DNA from: Aureobasidium sp. EXF-3400
Lineage: Eukaryota; Ascomycota; Dothideomycetes; Dothideales; Saccotheciaceae
DNA length: 64,000 bases
Direction: 5' to 3'
Assembly (NCBI GenBank): GCA_024195585.1
Contig: SWBL01000184.1
Location: 35,248-99,247 of the forward strand
Position 1 is the stretch's first letter, and each line of letters begins with the position of its first letter. Below the pieces are notes generated by a model. That model did not search any database, was not told the origin of the DNA, and worked only from the letters and a program-made list of their open reading frames with translations. The translations under genes and the position numbers were made by a program. Shown piece after piece: positions 44,388 to 56,144 of the stretch.

Positions 44388-45014
44388 TCACATCAACCCT
44401 CCATACGCATCATCCTTTCTCTCCCAAGAATTGACTCTCCTGACCTTCTGCGGCATGTTCTGCGGTCTCGAGATCCTGAAGCCGAAGTAACTCGATTCTT
44501 TCTTCTTCTCTTTGATCGCCTTTTCTCTGGTCTCATGCATCTCTTCCACAGATTGCGTGCGTCCAAGTTCAGACAAAAAGTCCACTTCGACAGCGACGGT
44601 CTCGTGATGTGCTTGTTGCGACTTGAGTGTTTGGGTTGCCATTTGCTGGAAATCGTCGATGTTGAATCTGTTACATAGAGATTCTGATTGCAGGGCGAGG
44701 ACTGCAGAGCGAAGCCATGATTCAGAGGGCTGTGTCTTGTCGGTCTTTGACAGAACTTGTTGAACTCTTTCTCCGATGTTCTTGACACTGTTTTCACCAA
44801 TGAGGAGCTTGACTAGAAGCTCTTCACCCTTGAAGCCGTCGCTGTTTCGTCGTTGGGTGTTATCCGCATCGTTGGATAAGAACACTGAGGTGTGAGGGTG
44901 TTCGTGGAAGAAGAGTCGTTTCTGCTTCATAGGCTGTACGGATATAGCCCAGATAGGTGGCCCTGCTGATGTAGCATTCGACAAAGCAATCGCGTAGATG
45001 TGGTTGGTAGTCAT
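44388..45014 (-). CDS. conserved-looking hypothetical protein, 208 residues
   Basis: Soluble, charged protein of unknown function in one exon. I take 45014 as start because MTTNHIYAIALSN begins the ordered part; in-frame ATGs at 45101 and 45182 would add a leader that looks non-conserved. The first half holds PPIWAISVQPMKQKRLFFHE and TSVFLSNDAD. The second half is helical with a heptad-like stretch around EEMHETREKAIKEKKKES. The C-terminus is basic (FRISRPQNMPQKVRRVNSW). No domain recognised. Confidence 0.65.
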   Translation of the reverse strand: MTTNHIYAIALSNATSAGPPIWAISVQPMKQKRLFFHEHPHTSVFLSNDADNTQRRNSDGFKGEELLVKLLIGENSVKNIGERVQQVLSKTDKTQPSESWLRSAVLALQSESLCNRFNIDDFQQMATQTLKSQQAHHETVAVEVDFLSELGRTQSVEEMHETREKAIKEKKKESSYFGFRISRPQNMPQKVRRVNSWERKDDAYGGLM

Positions 45015-45839
45015 ATCGGTATCTGGTGACTTTGACGCTTTTCGACAGTGATGAGAAAGAGGTTCTCTAGGACAGAAGACGGCGGTGCGAGTTAAGAGCA
45101 TTTTGAACAGGCTAAAGGTACTCAAGTATAGATAGCGAGTCAATATTACGGAGTGGTGATGGAATATAGGTAAGCTGATCAATCATGGTGTACTCATCGG
45201 TGGCGCCTGCGGTCAATTTATCCACACACCATAGTCGCTAGATCCGAGTCATACCGAGCTCTGTCCGGTGTTGCACCACTAAGGTTCTGCATGCCTTGGT
45301 TTGGCAATGCAATCATCACTTGATGGCGCCGCTTGGCTGTGTCTTCTGATGCTTGTTCGGACGAATTGTTCCCAGAATCTCGGAGATCGTAACGGGTGAC
45401 CGTCTCTTGCGCACGAATTTCGGAATTTGTATCACAAATCTCGGGACTGTCATCGTGGTGGTCACACGTTGCTTGGCCCTGATTCATAGACGGGAAGGAG
45501 CAAGAGTCTCGATCAACTCATTCAATTGTGTTAGTCTTCTTGTGTGGTTTGTTCCTATGGTTTATTGAACGTACAGAAACTCGAAGATGACCTGCCTAAG
45601 AAGGTTGAGAAGGTTTAAATGCGTTGAATGCAAAGGTCTATGAAACGACTCTAGAACTCCGTACAATGAAGTATGACCGACTCTCTACACCATGTGATCT
45701 ATCTTCCGTGTGCAGGCAAGATACTAACAAGCATGTTTGAGAGAACATAAAGAGAACAAAAGCAAGACAAAAAAGAGTAAACTGTGTTGCTGAGTGCTTT
45801 TGGTGAAACCGGCAAGAAAGATAAAAAACAACGACGAGT
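45015..45839. other. intergenic
   Basis: Upstream region of the hypothetical protein and 3' flank of SER33. An 89-codon minus-strand frame at 45218-45487 is not supported as a gene. Confidence 0.5.
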
Positions 45840-47304
45840 CTAGTACAAGACTCTGGTTCTGACGCGCGAGCCCAGATCCTCGAGACTGTTGTAGAGGTTT
45901 GAAATATCTCCTTGGTTGACATTGCTAATGTCAGCCATCAGATATGCAACATCACCTCTTGAATCCGTCATTTGCTTGTCAACGTTGTGCTCGCCCAGGA
46001 CCTCGTTGACACGTCTCAAGACACCAGGAACGTTCTTGTGAATGTAGATGATACGGACGTGGTTGGGCTCGTCAGCAGTCAAGCTACGCAGGTTGACCTC
46101 GGGCATGTTGACGGCGCCGATGGTGGAACCCTCGTTAACGTACTTGGCCAGCGCATCTGCGACCTCGACACCAATGGCACTCTGGGCCTCCTCGGTGCTG
46201 CCACCGATGTGGGGTGTGAGGATCAGGTTCTTGAGGGTTCTAAGGTCCTCGGCCCAGGCGTTCAGCTCCTTGTTGAAGTACTCGCCGTTTCCAGCGGGCT
46301 CGTTGGGGTAGACATCGATGGCGGCACCGGCAATCTTTCCACTTCTCATGGCTTCAACGAGAGCGGGGATGTCGACAACGGTACCTCTTGAGGCGTTGAT
46401 CAGGTAGCTGCCCTTGCGCATGTAGCCGAATTGCTCGGTGCTGATCATGTTCTGGGTCTCGGGGATCTCAGGAACATGAAGAGTGACAAAGTCGGCACCC
46501 TCGAGAAGGGCCTTCAGGGTAGGGACCTGCTTGGCGGTACCCATGCTCATGAGGTTGACAACGTCGTAGTAGATGACGCTCATACCCATAGCCTCAGCCA
46601 GGACTGACAGCTGGTTTCCGATGTGACCGTATCCAACAATACCCAAGGTCTTTCCACGAACTTCCCAGCAGCCGGCTGAGACCTTGTTCCAGATACCCTT
46701 GTGCAACTCCATGCTACGGTCGGCCAGTTGTCTGGCGAGGGCGATGATCTCGGAGATGACGAGCTCGGCGACGGAGCGCGAGTTTGAGAAGGGCGAGTTG
46801 AAGACGGCAATACCAGCGTTGGCAGCAGCGTTGAGATCGACCTGGTTAGTGCCGATACAGAAGCAGCCGATGACAATGAGGTTCTTTGCGTGCTCGAGGA
46901 CCTTGGCAGTCAACTTTGTCTTTGAGCGGATACCAATGACGTGGACATCCCTAGGAGAAGATGTTAGAGAGAGATGGGTGGTAGGATGGATATGTAGCGT
47001 ACTTGATCTTCTCAATGAGCTGGTCTTCGGGTAGCGAAGACTTGAGGGCCTCGACCTGGTAGCCCTGCTGTCTTAGGATGTCCTGGCCAGTGACATTGAT
47101 GTTCTCGAGCAGCAAGACCTTGACATCTTGAGTGTTGAAAGGCTTCAGCTGCTTAGCGGAGGCAGACTGCGAGTTTGCGCGGTGGCTGAAGCTCTGTGAC
47201 GGCGAGATGAAGGATTGAGTAGGGCTGGTGGAGGGGTCGAAACTGTTGGTGACAGCAGAAGCGTCGTCGCGGTTGCGAGTGGGGATGTTTTGTGCGGCAG
47301 ACAT
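45840..47304 (-). CDS. SER33: D-3-phosphoglycerate dehydrogenase
   Basis: First committed enzyme of serine synthesis: oxidises 3-phosphoglycerate to phosphohydroxypyruvate with NAD+, in the cytosol. Exons 47003-47304 and 45840-46950 give 470 residues, the length of yeast Ser3/Ser33. A disordered Ser-rich N-terminus (1-55) precedes the catalytic domain (LLLENINVTGQDIL). The Rossmann fold carries GIVGYGHIGNQLS. Active-site blocks are NASRGTVVDIPALVEAM (substrate-binding Arg) and NLILTPHIGGSTEEAQ (catalytic His). The C-terminal ACT domain (about 395-470; RIIYIHKNVPGVLRRVNEVL) is the serine-sensing regulatory unit. It is transcribed divergently from LYS1 with a shared promoter holding two Gcn4-type sites. 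Confidence 0.96.
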
Positions 47305-47449
47305 GGTGTAGAGGTTATGTGATTGTGATTGACAAGGGAAGAAGAAACCAGAACAGGAAAAAGAAAGCCAGGGGGAATTGGAATTGAGAGTCAAAGGAAC
47401 CCAGGCGAATTATTCTGAGATCAAACAATGGCCGCAACGCCCGGCGCTC

Positions 47450-47456
47450 TGAGTCA
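47450..47456. promoter_or_regulatory. Gcn4/CpcA site 1 (TGAGTCA)
   Basis: Exact match to TGASTCA, 146 bases before the SER33 start codon and 255 bases before the LYS1 start codon. Confidence 0.7.
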
Positions 47457-47602
47457 ACCTACGAGTTGCGCAACAATTTCTCGACATTCCCGATGACGGC
47501 ACGATGGTGGCATGATGGCTGGAGGCAGACTGTACTGCACTGGCCGGTCTCGGGCTTTGCTCTGTCTGACGTGCCTGCCCGCAAAAGAATCCCGGGGAAA
47601 GT

Positions 47603-47609
47603 TGACTCA
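47603..47609. promoter_or_regulatory. Gcn4/CpcA site 2 (TGACTCA)
   Basis: Exact match to TGASTCA, 102 bases before the LYS1 start codon, a typical distance for a functional site. Confidence 0.72.
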
Positions 47610-47711
47610 CTGAAAGTTGCAGGTCAAAGCCGACGTATCTTTTGTCCATCGTCCTTGACACTTTTTGTACCTGCATTTTCAACCACATTACACTTCACTC
47701 CCATATCAGCC

Positions 47712-48894
47712 ATGTCGTATCCTACTCTACACCTTCGTGCTGAGGTACGTTCCTTTTGACACCAGCTTTGCAATTGAACACATCACTAATGCTTTCATAC
47801 AGACCAAGCCGCTCGAGCACCGCTCAGCCTTGACTCCCACCACGGCCAAGGCCCTCATGGACGAGGGCTACCCCGTCAACATCGAGCGTAGCAGTCTCAG
47901 CATCTTCCCCGACTCCGAGTTCGAGAAAGTTGGCGCAAACTTGGTCCCCGAGGGCAGCTGGACTGAGGCTCCTACCGATCACATTATCGTTGGTCTCAAG
48001 GAGCTCCCCGAGGAGACATTCCCCCTCAAGCACACACACGTTCAATTCGCACATTGCTACAAGAACCAAGGTGGCTGGGAAGAGGTCCTCGCCCGTTTCC
48101 CCCGTGGCGGTGGCACACTGTACGACCTCGAGTTCCTACAAGACGAGCAGGGTCGTCGTGTCGCTGCTTTCGGCTTCCACGCTGGCTTCGCTGGTGCTGC
48201 ATTGGCCGTCCAGGCTTGGGCACACCAGTTGATCGAAGGTGCTGGCAAGCCTCTGGAGGGTGTTAAGCCCTTCGCTAACGAGGGTCTGCTGGTTGCCGAC
48301 GTCAAGAAGAGCTTGGAGAAGGGTGAACAGAAGGTCGGCCGCAAGCCCAGAGCTCTAGTCATGGGTGCCTTGGGCCGTTGTGGCAGAGGTGCCGTTGACC
48401 TGCTGCAGAAGGTCGGTGTGCCAGACGAGAACATTGTCAAGTGGGACATGGCCGAGACACAGAACCGCCCTGGCCCTTACCCCGAGATCCTCGACAGCGA
48501 CATTTTTGTCAACTGCATCTACCTCTCACAACCCATTCCCCCCTTCATCGAGCCTGCTCAGCTCAACTCGGAAGAGCGCAAGCTCAGCGTTGTCTGCGAC
48601 GTCAGCTGCGACACAACAAACCCCCACAACCCCATCCCCATCTACGACATCAACACCACTTTCGACAAGCCCACCGTTCCTGTCAACGTCACCACCGGCC
48701 CACCGCTGTGCATCATCTCGATCGATCACTTGCCATCGCTCCTCCCCCGTGAGGCCTCAGAAGCCTTCAGCGATGCTCTGTTGCCCAGTCTGAGGACACT
48801 CAAGGACAGAAAGAGCGAGAGAGTATGGCAGGAAGCAGAGAAGCTGTTTGATGACAAGGTCAAGACTGTGTCTCAAGAGAAGCTGAAGGCTTAG
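47712..48894 (+). CDS. LYS1: saccharopine dehydrogenase (NAD+, L-lysine-forming)
   Basis: Last enzyme of the fungal alpha-aminoadipate lysine pathway: splits saccharopine to lysine and 2-oxoglutarate with NAD+. Exons 47712-47744 and 47803-48894 give 374 residues, matching the yeast enzyme. The short first exon encodes MSYPTLHLRAE and splices directly to TKPLEHRSALTP, the conserved opening. Other blocks: HIIVGLKELPEE, QFAHCYKNQGGW, FGFHAGFAGAALAV, the dinucleotide-binding region near ALVMGALGRCGRGAV, and CDVSCDTTNPHNPIPIY with the conserved Asp residues. The C-terminus LKA is not a standard peroxisomal PTS1 (SKL-like), although Lys1 is peroxisomal in some yeasts. Confidence 0.96.
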
Positions 48895-49463
48895 AGGGCT
48901 TAAGTCACTTATGATCAGTGTAAAAATGATGTGAAATGCCATGTTGTTTTGTAAAGAATATTTAGAGCAAAATTATGAGACGTCTGTATTAGATCAAAAT
49001 TATTTCAGTTTCACAATGTTTCCATCTGCAACACATATGATTGATTGTATGCGTGAGTATGGCGAGTTGTACTGACTTTTTTGAGTTCTTGCGCCAACCA
49101 CAAGACAGCTGATATGCTATCGGTCTCAATTCTTCATGACACTTCTTGACATCCAGCCAACACAAAACAGTAGCCAGATAGTTGTCCGCCGTTCTATAAG
49201 AAATCCAGGATAATTATCTAGAAGGTTGAAGACGAGAAGGTTCGAGGACGGAAAGGTCGAACATACATTCTTACTTGACATACAGTACGTTTTTCATTGA
49301 TTGAAAATTGTGCATGTTCTTCTAGACACTATCGTTTTCTGTATGTACACTTCTTCGTGACATTTGATATAGTATATAAGACTCCGTATGTCAATAACAT
49401 CTTACAAATTCCAATTGCTCCATCCTCCCCATCATATATACATAAACATACTTCTTATTACAT
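48895..49463. other. 3'-3' intergenic spacer
   Basis: AT-rich spacer between the convergent LYS1 and Zn2Cys6 genes. No supported feature. Confidence 0.6.
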
Positions 49464-52400
49464 TTACTCGCCCTCGGCATTATTGTTCCCGTTGTCTTCA
49501 AATCCATGTTCCGGCATCAACAAGCCAGGATGTGCGCCTCCAAAGTCTGGAAACAGAGAATTGACATCAAAGCCACCGACAGAATCTGCAGCAAACAGAC
49601 CGCCTGCATCGCCGTCGAGTCCGCCAGTGCCGACTGAAGGTGGATCGACGTTGAAGGGCATGAACCAAGCAGTGCTCTGATCGTGCCAGGCATTGTTGTT
49701 ACTGTTCATGCCAAAGTCAAAGGCGTTTAGATCGATGGAGAAGGGGTTGGCTGGGAAGTGTGACATGCTGGGGTCGAGGTTGAGCATGTTGCTGTATTGT
49801 TGATGTTGTTGGTCTGGCTGCTGCCGTTGCTGTTGCTGTTGCATCATGGCTAGCTCGGCAGGGAAGTTGGGGTTGAAGTTGGTATTCAGAGATCCGGCTG
49901 TCATCTGTGAAACTGTGGCTGCTGCATGTGGTTGCCGTTGTGCTTGTAGCTGAGCTTGGTTCTGCTGATCAGTAAAGCCTGACGGGTTGACCGCGGCTGA
50001 TCCGGATGCTCCTGATGCTGTCGCTTTTGGTTGGGTATCTGCTTTTCCACGCTTCTTCCTGGGCGCCTTCTGTTTTGCGTTTTTGTTCGGAGGACTCAAC
50101 TTGGAGAAGAACTCTTCTACACTTTGAAGATCATTCTTCTGGCCCAACACTGCATCTGAACCTGGTTCTTTCTTGACATCTGCAGTAACAGGCTCTTCAT
50201 AGTCCGTGCCGCTGACGCCATGGGGATATCGATCAAACCAATCACCATATTGAAAGATTGTCTCGAGCGGCTTTTGAGCATTGCCAGCTTGCGCGCCTCG
50301 GAAGGCAGCGTCTGCGTGTTTGCGGTATAGGTCCTTGAGATTTTCTGTGACGAAATGGAACATTCCCCAGTGTTTTTTCATCCTCGTTAGGTACTTGATG
50401 TTCGTCGCCAGATTCTGTTTGGAAGATGCTTCAAGTGCTGGGTTCTTTGAAAAAACGCCGTATATGTGGACTGTGCTGGAGAAAAAGGCACAGTACCCGG
50501 CGAACGGGGCAATGACCCTGTGGTCCATAGCTTCGTTGATCAAGACTGAAATCTGGTTGGCTGCATCCAGAGCCGCTCTTCCACTCTCGGTGATGAATGC
50601 CTGAGGAGTATCCCTAACATTTGCCGATCTTGATCCTGGTGACGGTAGTGCGAAGCGGTTCGTGAAGCAGATAATCTGGTTGCATATTAAGTGCATGAAG
50701 ATGAATTGGTTGGCAATCTTCTCGCTGGCATGGGTTTCGAGGTTCTCTTGCGACCAGGAGAGCCATGTTGGAAGCCCAGTTTGCCAGTCACGAACGGCTT
50801 CCTTTATGCCGTGAAACTCTGATTTTGGAGACCACAGAGGCTCCTTGTCTCTTTCTCTTCCTCCTAGGTTCATATAGCGAATCACGCGACCCCAGATGGC
50901 CACTAACCGTACTATGTACGCGGCGACGCCCATGTTTTCAGTGGCTGAGAGTATATGCGGTCCAGCTTTTTCGGCTTCGCCAGAAATTGGTCCTTCGAGT
51001 ACTTCCGTCGTTCCTGGGATCTCAAATTGGAAAAAGTGTTCCTTGACGGGCAGTTGAGCCTGTATGTATTGATCGTTGACGAAAAGTGGTCGTTCGGTTC
51101 CCGATGAGTTGAACCGATCCATCTAGAAATGTCAGTTGTGTATAATTCAGTCGTGGGAAGATTTTATTACCATAAAACAGGCCCACATTGTACGCCTCCC
51201 GATTTCCCTGTCAGTGAATGAGAGTTCGGCACTGCTTCCGGCAGCGCGCGTCGAAGTGTCGTGCGGCAGATCTTTGTGCAACTGTAAGGCATATGCCATG
51301 CGCTGAGCCATACCACCAAGCATCCAACTTCGACCGCCTTGACACGTTCCAAACTCATGCAGACCAAGCAAGAGGTAGACTATGAGGATTGTGATGTTTG
51401 GTGAATCGTATCTCTTCAAGGCAATCTCACGCGCTGCACTGGCCCAATTCTCGCCTCGTAAGAAAGCCGGTTCCGTTTTCACGTCGGGATGTGATGAGAA
51501 ACGAGCAGAGATGGCACACACAGCCAGAATAAGCACCGGCGGTACCTGTCCAACTTCGAGTTTTCGCATGAAGCTTGGTTTATGCAGCAAATGGTAGCTC
51601 TGACCGTAAACGTAATCGAAGTATACTTCGGCCAGATGGATCTGCAGCTCGTGAGAAGGCAACTGATCGGCTCCTTCTTGAAGTAGCCGACGTTCGTCTT
51701 GTTCTTGAGGGCCTATCCTCAGTCGAGCTTCTGCACTGCCTCTGGACTTTGATTTTGACCAATCGTTGATATCGTCGCCGAAAGCTGCATCTGCAGCTCG
51801 CTTCTTGTCGTTATTTGAGGGCAAACCTGGAATAGCAGGTTTGACAACAGCTCTGCCAATAGTTCCTATCCGACCTTGATCTTCCTTGGGCACTATTTTG
51901 ATGACACGCTCTTCCATTCTCTTCAAGCGCTTGTCCAGCATTGCCATATAGTCGGTCCTGGGGGCAGCCTTTCTGGTGGTGACTTTGTATACGCAGGGGA
52001 TGCGGGAGCGCAAACAATGCTTACAAGCGGGCTTCTCGCCTGAACAACGAATTTTCTTGCGTCTACAAGCGATACAAGCCAAAGGAAGCCGCTTTCGCTC
52101 CTTGCCCGCTTTGGTCTTGAGTTCTGCCCATGCTGGCGTTGGGTCGTTCTTGTCTTTCTGGTCGTCTAGGCCGAGTTGGCCGGTGGAAGCGTTCGTCGGC
52201 GGGCCCACGGATCCTGGATCTTGGCCGCTCACGGGACTCGTGGCATCGGAATCGGCAATGCTTCCAGGATGGAGTTGGTTCGGTAGCGGACCTGAGCTTC
52301 CGATGCTCATGCGATGGTTGAAATGGGCGGAAGAGGGCGACTGACCATCGCCGAGTTCGGGAATCGAGAAATGGAAGGGAGCATTATGCATCTGAGGAGA

Positions 52401-52514
52401 CAGCAGATGACTGGGATCGAAGGGCGCGTTGAAGGAGGGAAGGGTTGTATCCAGGTCAGGAAAAGAATTTCCTGGCGTGTCGAAGGACGGCGACGTGTTT
52501 GGCGACATTGACAT
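49464..52514 (-). CDS. Zn(II)2Cys6 transcription factor, 1000 residues
   Basis: Predicted nuclear regulator. Exons 51171-52514 and 49464-51122; the intron joins ACFM to MDRFNSSGTERP, the family's usual CFxxDRF motif. The zinc cluster uses Cys147, Cys150, Cys157, Cys164, Cys167 and Cys174 (ACIACRRKKIRCSGEKPACKHC). It is followed by a basic coiled-coil linker (DYMAMLDKRLKRMEERVIK). The PF04082 domain runs from about 285 to 520 (FDYVYGQSYHLLHKPSF, VCAISARFS, GGMAQRMAYALQLHKDL). The 140-residue N-terminus is Pro/Ser-rich. The C-terminal 250 residues are low-complexity, with a basic patch (KKRGKADTQPK), a glutamine run (MMQQQQQRQQ) and an acidic-hydrophobic end, probably activating. The cluster and linker recall C6 factors annotated as Mut3-like, a weak assignment. 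Confidence 0.9.
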
Positions 52515-53391
52515 GATTGCTGAGAGCTATAACGGCCATGTGGGGCCCTCTACCAATGTGCTGCGTACGACTCGAACGACAGCGATGCCTGTTGCCTCCG
52601 AAACGATTGCGAGTGGCACGCTTGTCTCTACCTGCGGCGCACCTGAGACTTCAGCGACCAGAGCGCGCCTGCCGGATCTCAGGCCAACGACAGCCGTATG
52701 TTGGTAAGCAAAATCGATCGGATGCAGCCCCGCTTGAACGTGGAGATGGTCGTAGTTGCTTGTAAATGCTCCTCCAGCCAAACGATAGGTCGTATGGGCG
52801 GAAATTATCGCTTTAAGGAGCTCTCGCGCAGTATAATTGCTAAGAATCAGCTACGAAAGGAACGAGCCGATCGAAATGCCTTTATCATGATGCCGTTGTC
52901 GGGGTCCTCCTTGCCTGTTGGCCGCCAACGACTAGAATGTCATTAAGGTTTCCTCCGATGTCTGCGAATGTGGAGCATGTGGAGCATGTCAGCTTGTGGC
53001 CTAGCTCGCAGGAATGACAGATACAAGCATTTTGTCTCTCTTCTACTGGTTGGATATCTCAGATATACTGCTCTTACCAGTTGTTGTATTATGCGCAATC
53101 CCACTTTCGCATCATCTGTTCCCGTTTATTCGATTCCAACTGCCAATGAGACATCGTCTTGCGGCTCACGCGCATATCCCCGCGTCCGGAGCCGACCTCC
53201 ACATTGCATTCATTGCGCGTACGGCGCTGTGCTTAGTAACATCTTCACCTTATCCAGCCATTCGGTACTGTCAAGCCTATAGCAGCATTTGTACGAAGCA
53301 ACTTGCACATCGTTGGTCGACAATGACTTCGGACATATTTCGGGTTGTAACTTCCGCCGTCATCTTCTTTCTCTTTGGTTCATTATGCTTT
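52515..53391. other. intergenic
   Basis: Promoter of the Zn2Cys6 gene and 3' flank of APL4. A 130-codon plus-strand frame at 53014-53406 with hydrophobic stretches overlaps the APL4 end and is not supported. Confidence 0.5.
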
Positions 53392-56144
53392 CTATGCTGG
53401 TTCTGACCAATCCACCTGTTCTGTCGTGGCTGGGCTGCCTGCTTGTGCATAGCTCACCTTCAATCTCAAGCGCAACTTCTGAGGAGGAGGCTGTGATATT
53501 TCGTTAGCGCATGCTTCGATTGTGACATATCCGATGTGACTTACCCCTTGGACGCTGATGATGCGCATCTGCTGTGTTGCCTCTTCTCCGCCGTCTAATT
53601 CGCTTGAGCTGATTCCTTGCAACTGTAGCTTCTGGCTCTTGGGGACCGCAGCTTGCAAGCCAAGGTCTGTCAATCGCTCAAAGCTTCCTGTGTTTCTGAA
53701 TCGAGCCATGATTTGCACTGCCGTAGCGTTCCTCTGGATCTGGAATGTGACCAAAAGTCCGTTCTTGTCGAAGGCTGTATGGACCGGTGGCCCTTGTGTT
53801 TGCGGTGGTGGAGAGGCCATTCCGCCAAACAAGTCGGCGCTTTGTGCTGGTTGTTGGGGAGGTGGTTGCGGCGTTGCTGTGGTAGATGGTGTGTCGAAAA
53901 GATCCATGATTGAGCTCATGTTGCCAGCAGGCGCGGGCGATGTGGTTGCGGCAGGTCGAGACGGTATCGACATGGATTGGCCGCCATCCAGAATGTCAGC
54001 GAGCAAGTCTGCGTTGTGTTGTGATCCATTGATGGTTGAGCTCAGGTCTGCAGCAGGCATGTTTGTGTCGCCTCCCATCAAGTCCAAAAGCATGTCCTGT
54101 TCGGTGACCTGGCTTGGCTTTTTCATCTTGGGAACCTTGGACTGTCGCTTTTTCGTCGCCTCACCCAGTACTCTCTGCTCCTCGCGAATCTCTGGTGGTG
54201 GCATACGCTCGAGAACACCACGACGTACTTGGTCGTATGCAAACAGGTTACCATATTCGACTGCACGCTGTTGAATCTCCACGTCCAGGTTGGTATTGTT
54301 GCTTTCCAGTAGTCTTCGCAGTCTTTCGATTTGAGCTGGTTCCGTAAGACGAGTGGTGAGTTTCATAGCAGAGGTTATGATGTATTCCTTGACAATTTGA
54401 CCGGCGTAGCTGCTGTTGAGGATGCTGGTGAAGAGGTCGACGATATCACTCTGCTTGACTTCTTTGACAAGCTCTTCTTCTTCGTATTGACCGCCACGCA
54501 AAAGAGCATCACCGTACTCACCAATCACCCAAGCTCCTGCTAAGCTGAGACCTTCTTGGGAGATGTCGTCCTTGAGAGTAGCGTAGAGCTTCTGGGCCGC
54601 ATACGTTTGGAGCTCAGGGGTTGTGGCGATAAGTCGGACGAAAGACGACAAGATTTGTTCCTTGACATAGTTACCAGCCAGCTTGAGAACTCTCAGCATC
54701 GTGTCTACGTGCCATCGCTTGTTGGGTGCAAATCTGTCTGCTGCGATACCAATCTGAGAAGTCATGATCGGCTTGAACTCGGCATCTGCGACCTCGAGGA
54801 AAGACAAAAGTTCGCGGATCAAGACTCTGACGTTGTCTGCGTTGATCAAGGTAAAACTGAGATCCAGAGCTCTTCTACGAATACTGATATCAGGGTCGCG
54901 CAGACAGTCGAGGATAGTGTTGCGGTGTCGTTGCACTGCATTTGGCTCTACAGCAACAACCTTTATCAGAGTGTTGAGTGCGACGTATCGGATGTTGTTG
55001 TCCTTGTTGGTCAGGAACTTGCCCAGAATGTTGACGCCGAGAACGCGCAAGCCTGAATCAGCTTCAATATCCAGAATGGTTAGGACAGCTTCGTAGAGAA
55101 TCGAGTTTCCGACGTTCTTGGAAGCATCTGTGTTTGTGGCTACCTGAGCCAGAATGTCGTTGATCTGTTCACTTGTTTGTGCATCTCCACGACCCAGGGC
55201 TCGCAACAGTCGGAGAATCTTGACCTGCAAGAAAGGATCGGTGATTCCAGTAACGTCGTGTTCGGGAGCGTATCCAGAGCTGGACAGACCCTTGAGGATC
55301 TTGACAAGTGTAGGGACCAGTGGCCTGAACATCTCGACTACGCCCTGTTCTCCACCTTCTTCCTCATCTGCCTCACACAAGCTTACAAGCAGTGTCATTC
55401 CGCATAGCAACACGCCGTGGTTCCGGTCGGTCAAAAGTAGCTTGGCCTTCTCGAAGAAGTGCTCTTGTAGATCGGGGACTTTGTGGCAGATTCTCATGGC
55501 GCAGAGGGCAGCTTTTCGTCGAATGTACGGGTTGGAGCTGGAAAGGATGGTCTCGATATCAGGGAACAGATCGCGCGACATTTCGACCGAGGCAATGTTG
55601 CCGAGGGTGCAGAGGGCAAGACCGACGATGTACTGGTTGGAGTGCTTGAGATCGCTGGATATGGTGTTAGCAAACAGGCGAAGACCAAGCAGCGATCAAG
55701 AAGCAAGTACTTAGACAGGGAGTTTGTGACGAGGGTCAGAACTTCCTGGTTCTCGTCGAGCAACAACATGGTGCCTAGATAACCCAGACGCTTGTCGGCG
55801 AAGCGAGGGGAGGCCAGCAGCTTGAGACATTCTATCTGACCAAAGTGGGTTCTTTCGCCGAGAGTAAACAGGTAGAGGAGCTTTGCGACGTTGTTGCGCC
55901 TGGGAGAAAGTGGTCAGAGATGGGTAGGCGGGCGGTGGTTGATCAAGGCATCAAGTACCTGACGTTGGAGTTGTGGCTCTCTTCACGGAAGCTGGCTCTG
56001 ATAGCAGCGCTCTCTTTCTGGACGACAGCTCGCTCATCGGCAATCGTCTTGGCCGCTCTAACATTGCGGATGAATTGTTTGACTGCCGTCGGGTCAGTAT
56101 GGGGTTATTGATGGCAGCTGTCATTGACGCCTACGAGAACTCAT
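53392..56144 (-). CDS. APL4: AP-1 complex subunit gamma (gamma-adaptin)
   Basis: Large subunit of the clathrin adaptor AP-1, which sorts cargo at the trans-Golgi and endosomes. Exons: 56135-56144 (10 bases), 55959-56082, 55711-55899, 53545-55654 and 53392-53490, giving 843 residues. The mini first exon plus exon 2 restores [20 protein letters not shown], the canonical N-terminus. The adaptin trunk (about 20-590) includes [42 protein letters not shown] and [13 protein letters not shown]. The hinge (about 595-715) is Pro/Gln/Ser-rich, with DLLLDLMGG-type and SIMDLFDTP motifs of the clathrin-box or DLF kind. The ear domain ends EQVDWSEPA. The last intron (53491-53544, GTAAGT...CACAG with GCTAAC) is 54 bases and has no in-frame stop. 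Confidence 0.95.

Larger units (their letters stand above)
47305..47711. promoter_or_regulatory. bidirectional SER33-LYS1 promoter
   Basis: A 407-base divergent spacer between the start codons of two amino-acid biosynthesis genes. It holds two perfect TGASTCA motifs (47450-47456 and 47603-47609), the binding site of the general amino-acid control activator (Gcn4 in yeast, CpcA/CPC-1 in filamentous fungi). Co-induction on amino-acid starvation is the expected behaviour (inference). Confidence 0.75.

Noticed and set aside
45218..45487. 89-codon minus-strand frame upstream of the hypothetical gene
   Set aside because: Polar, low-conservation composition. I could not splice it in frame into the downstream gene.
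53014..53406. 130-codon plus-strand frame with hydrophobic stretches
   Set aside because: It overlaps the coding end of APL4, has no recognisable family and no promoter-like context.
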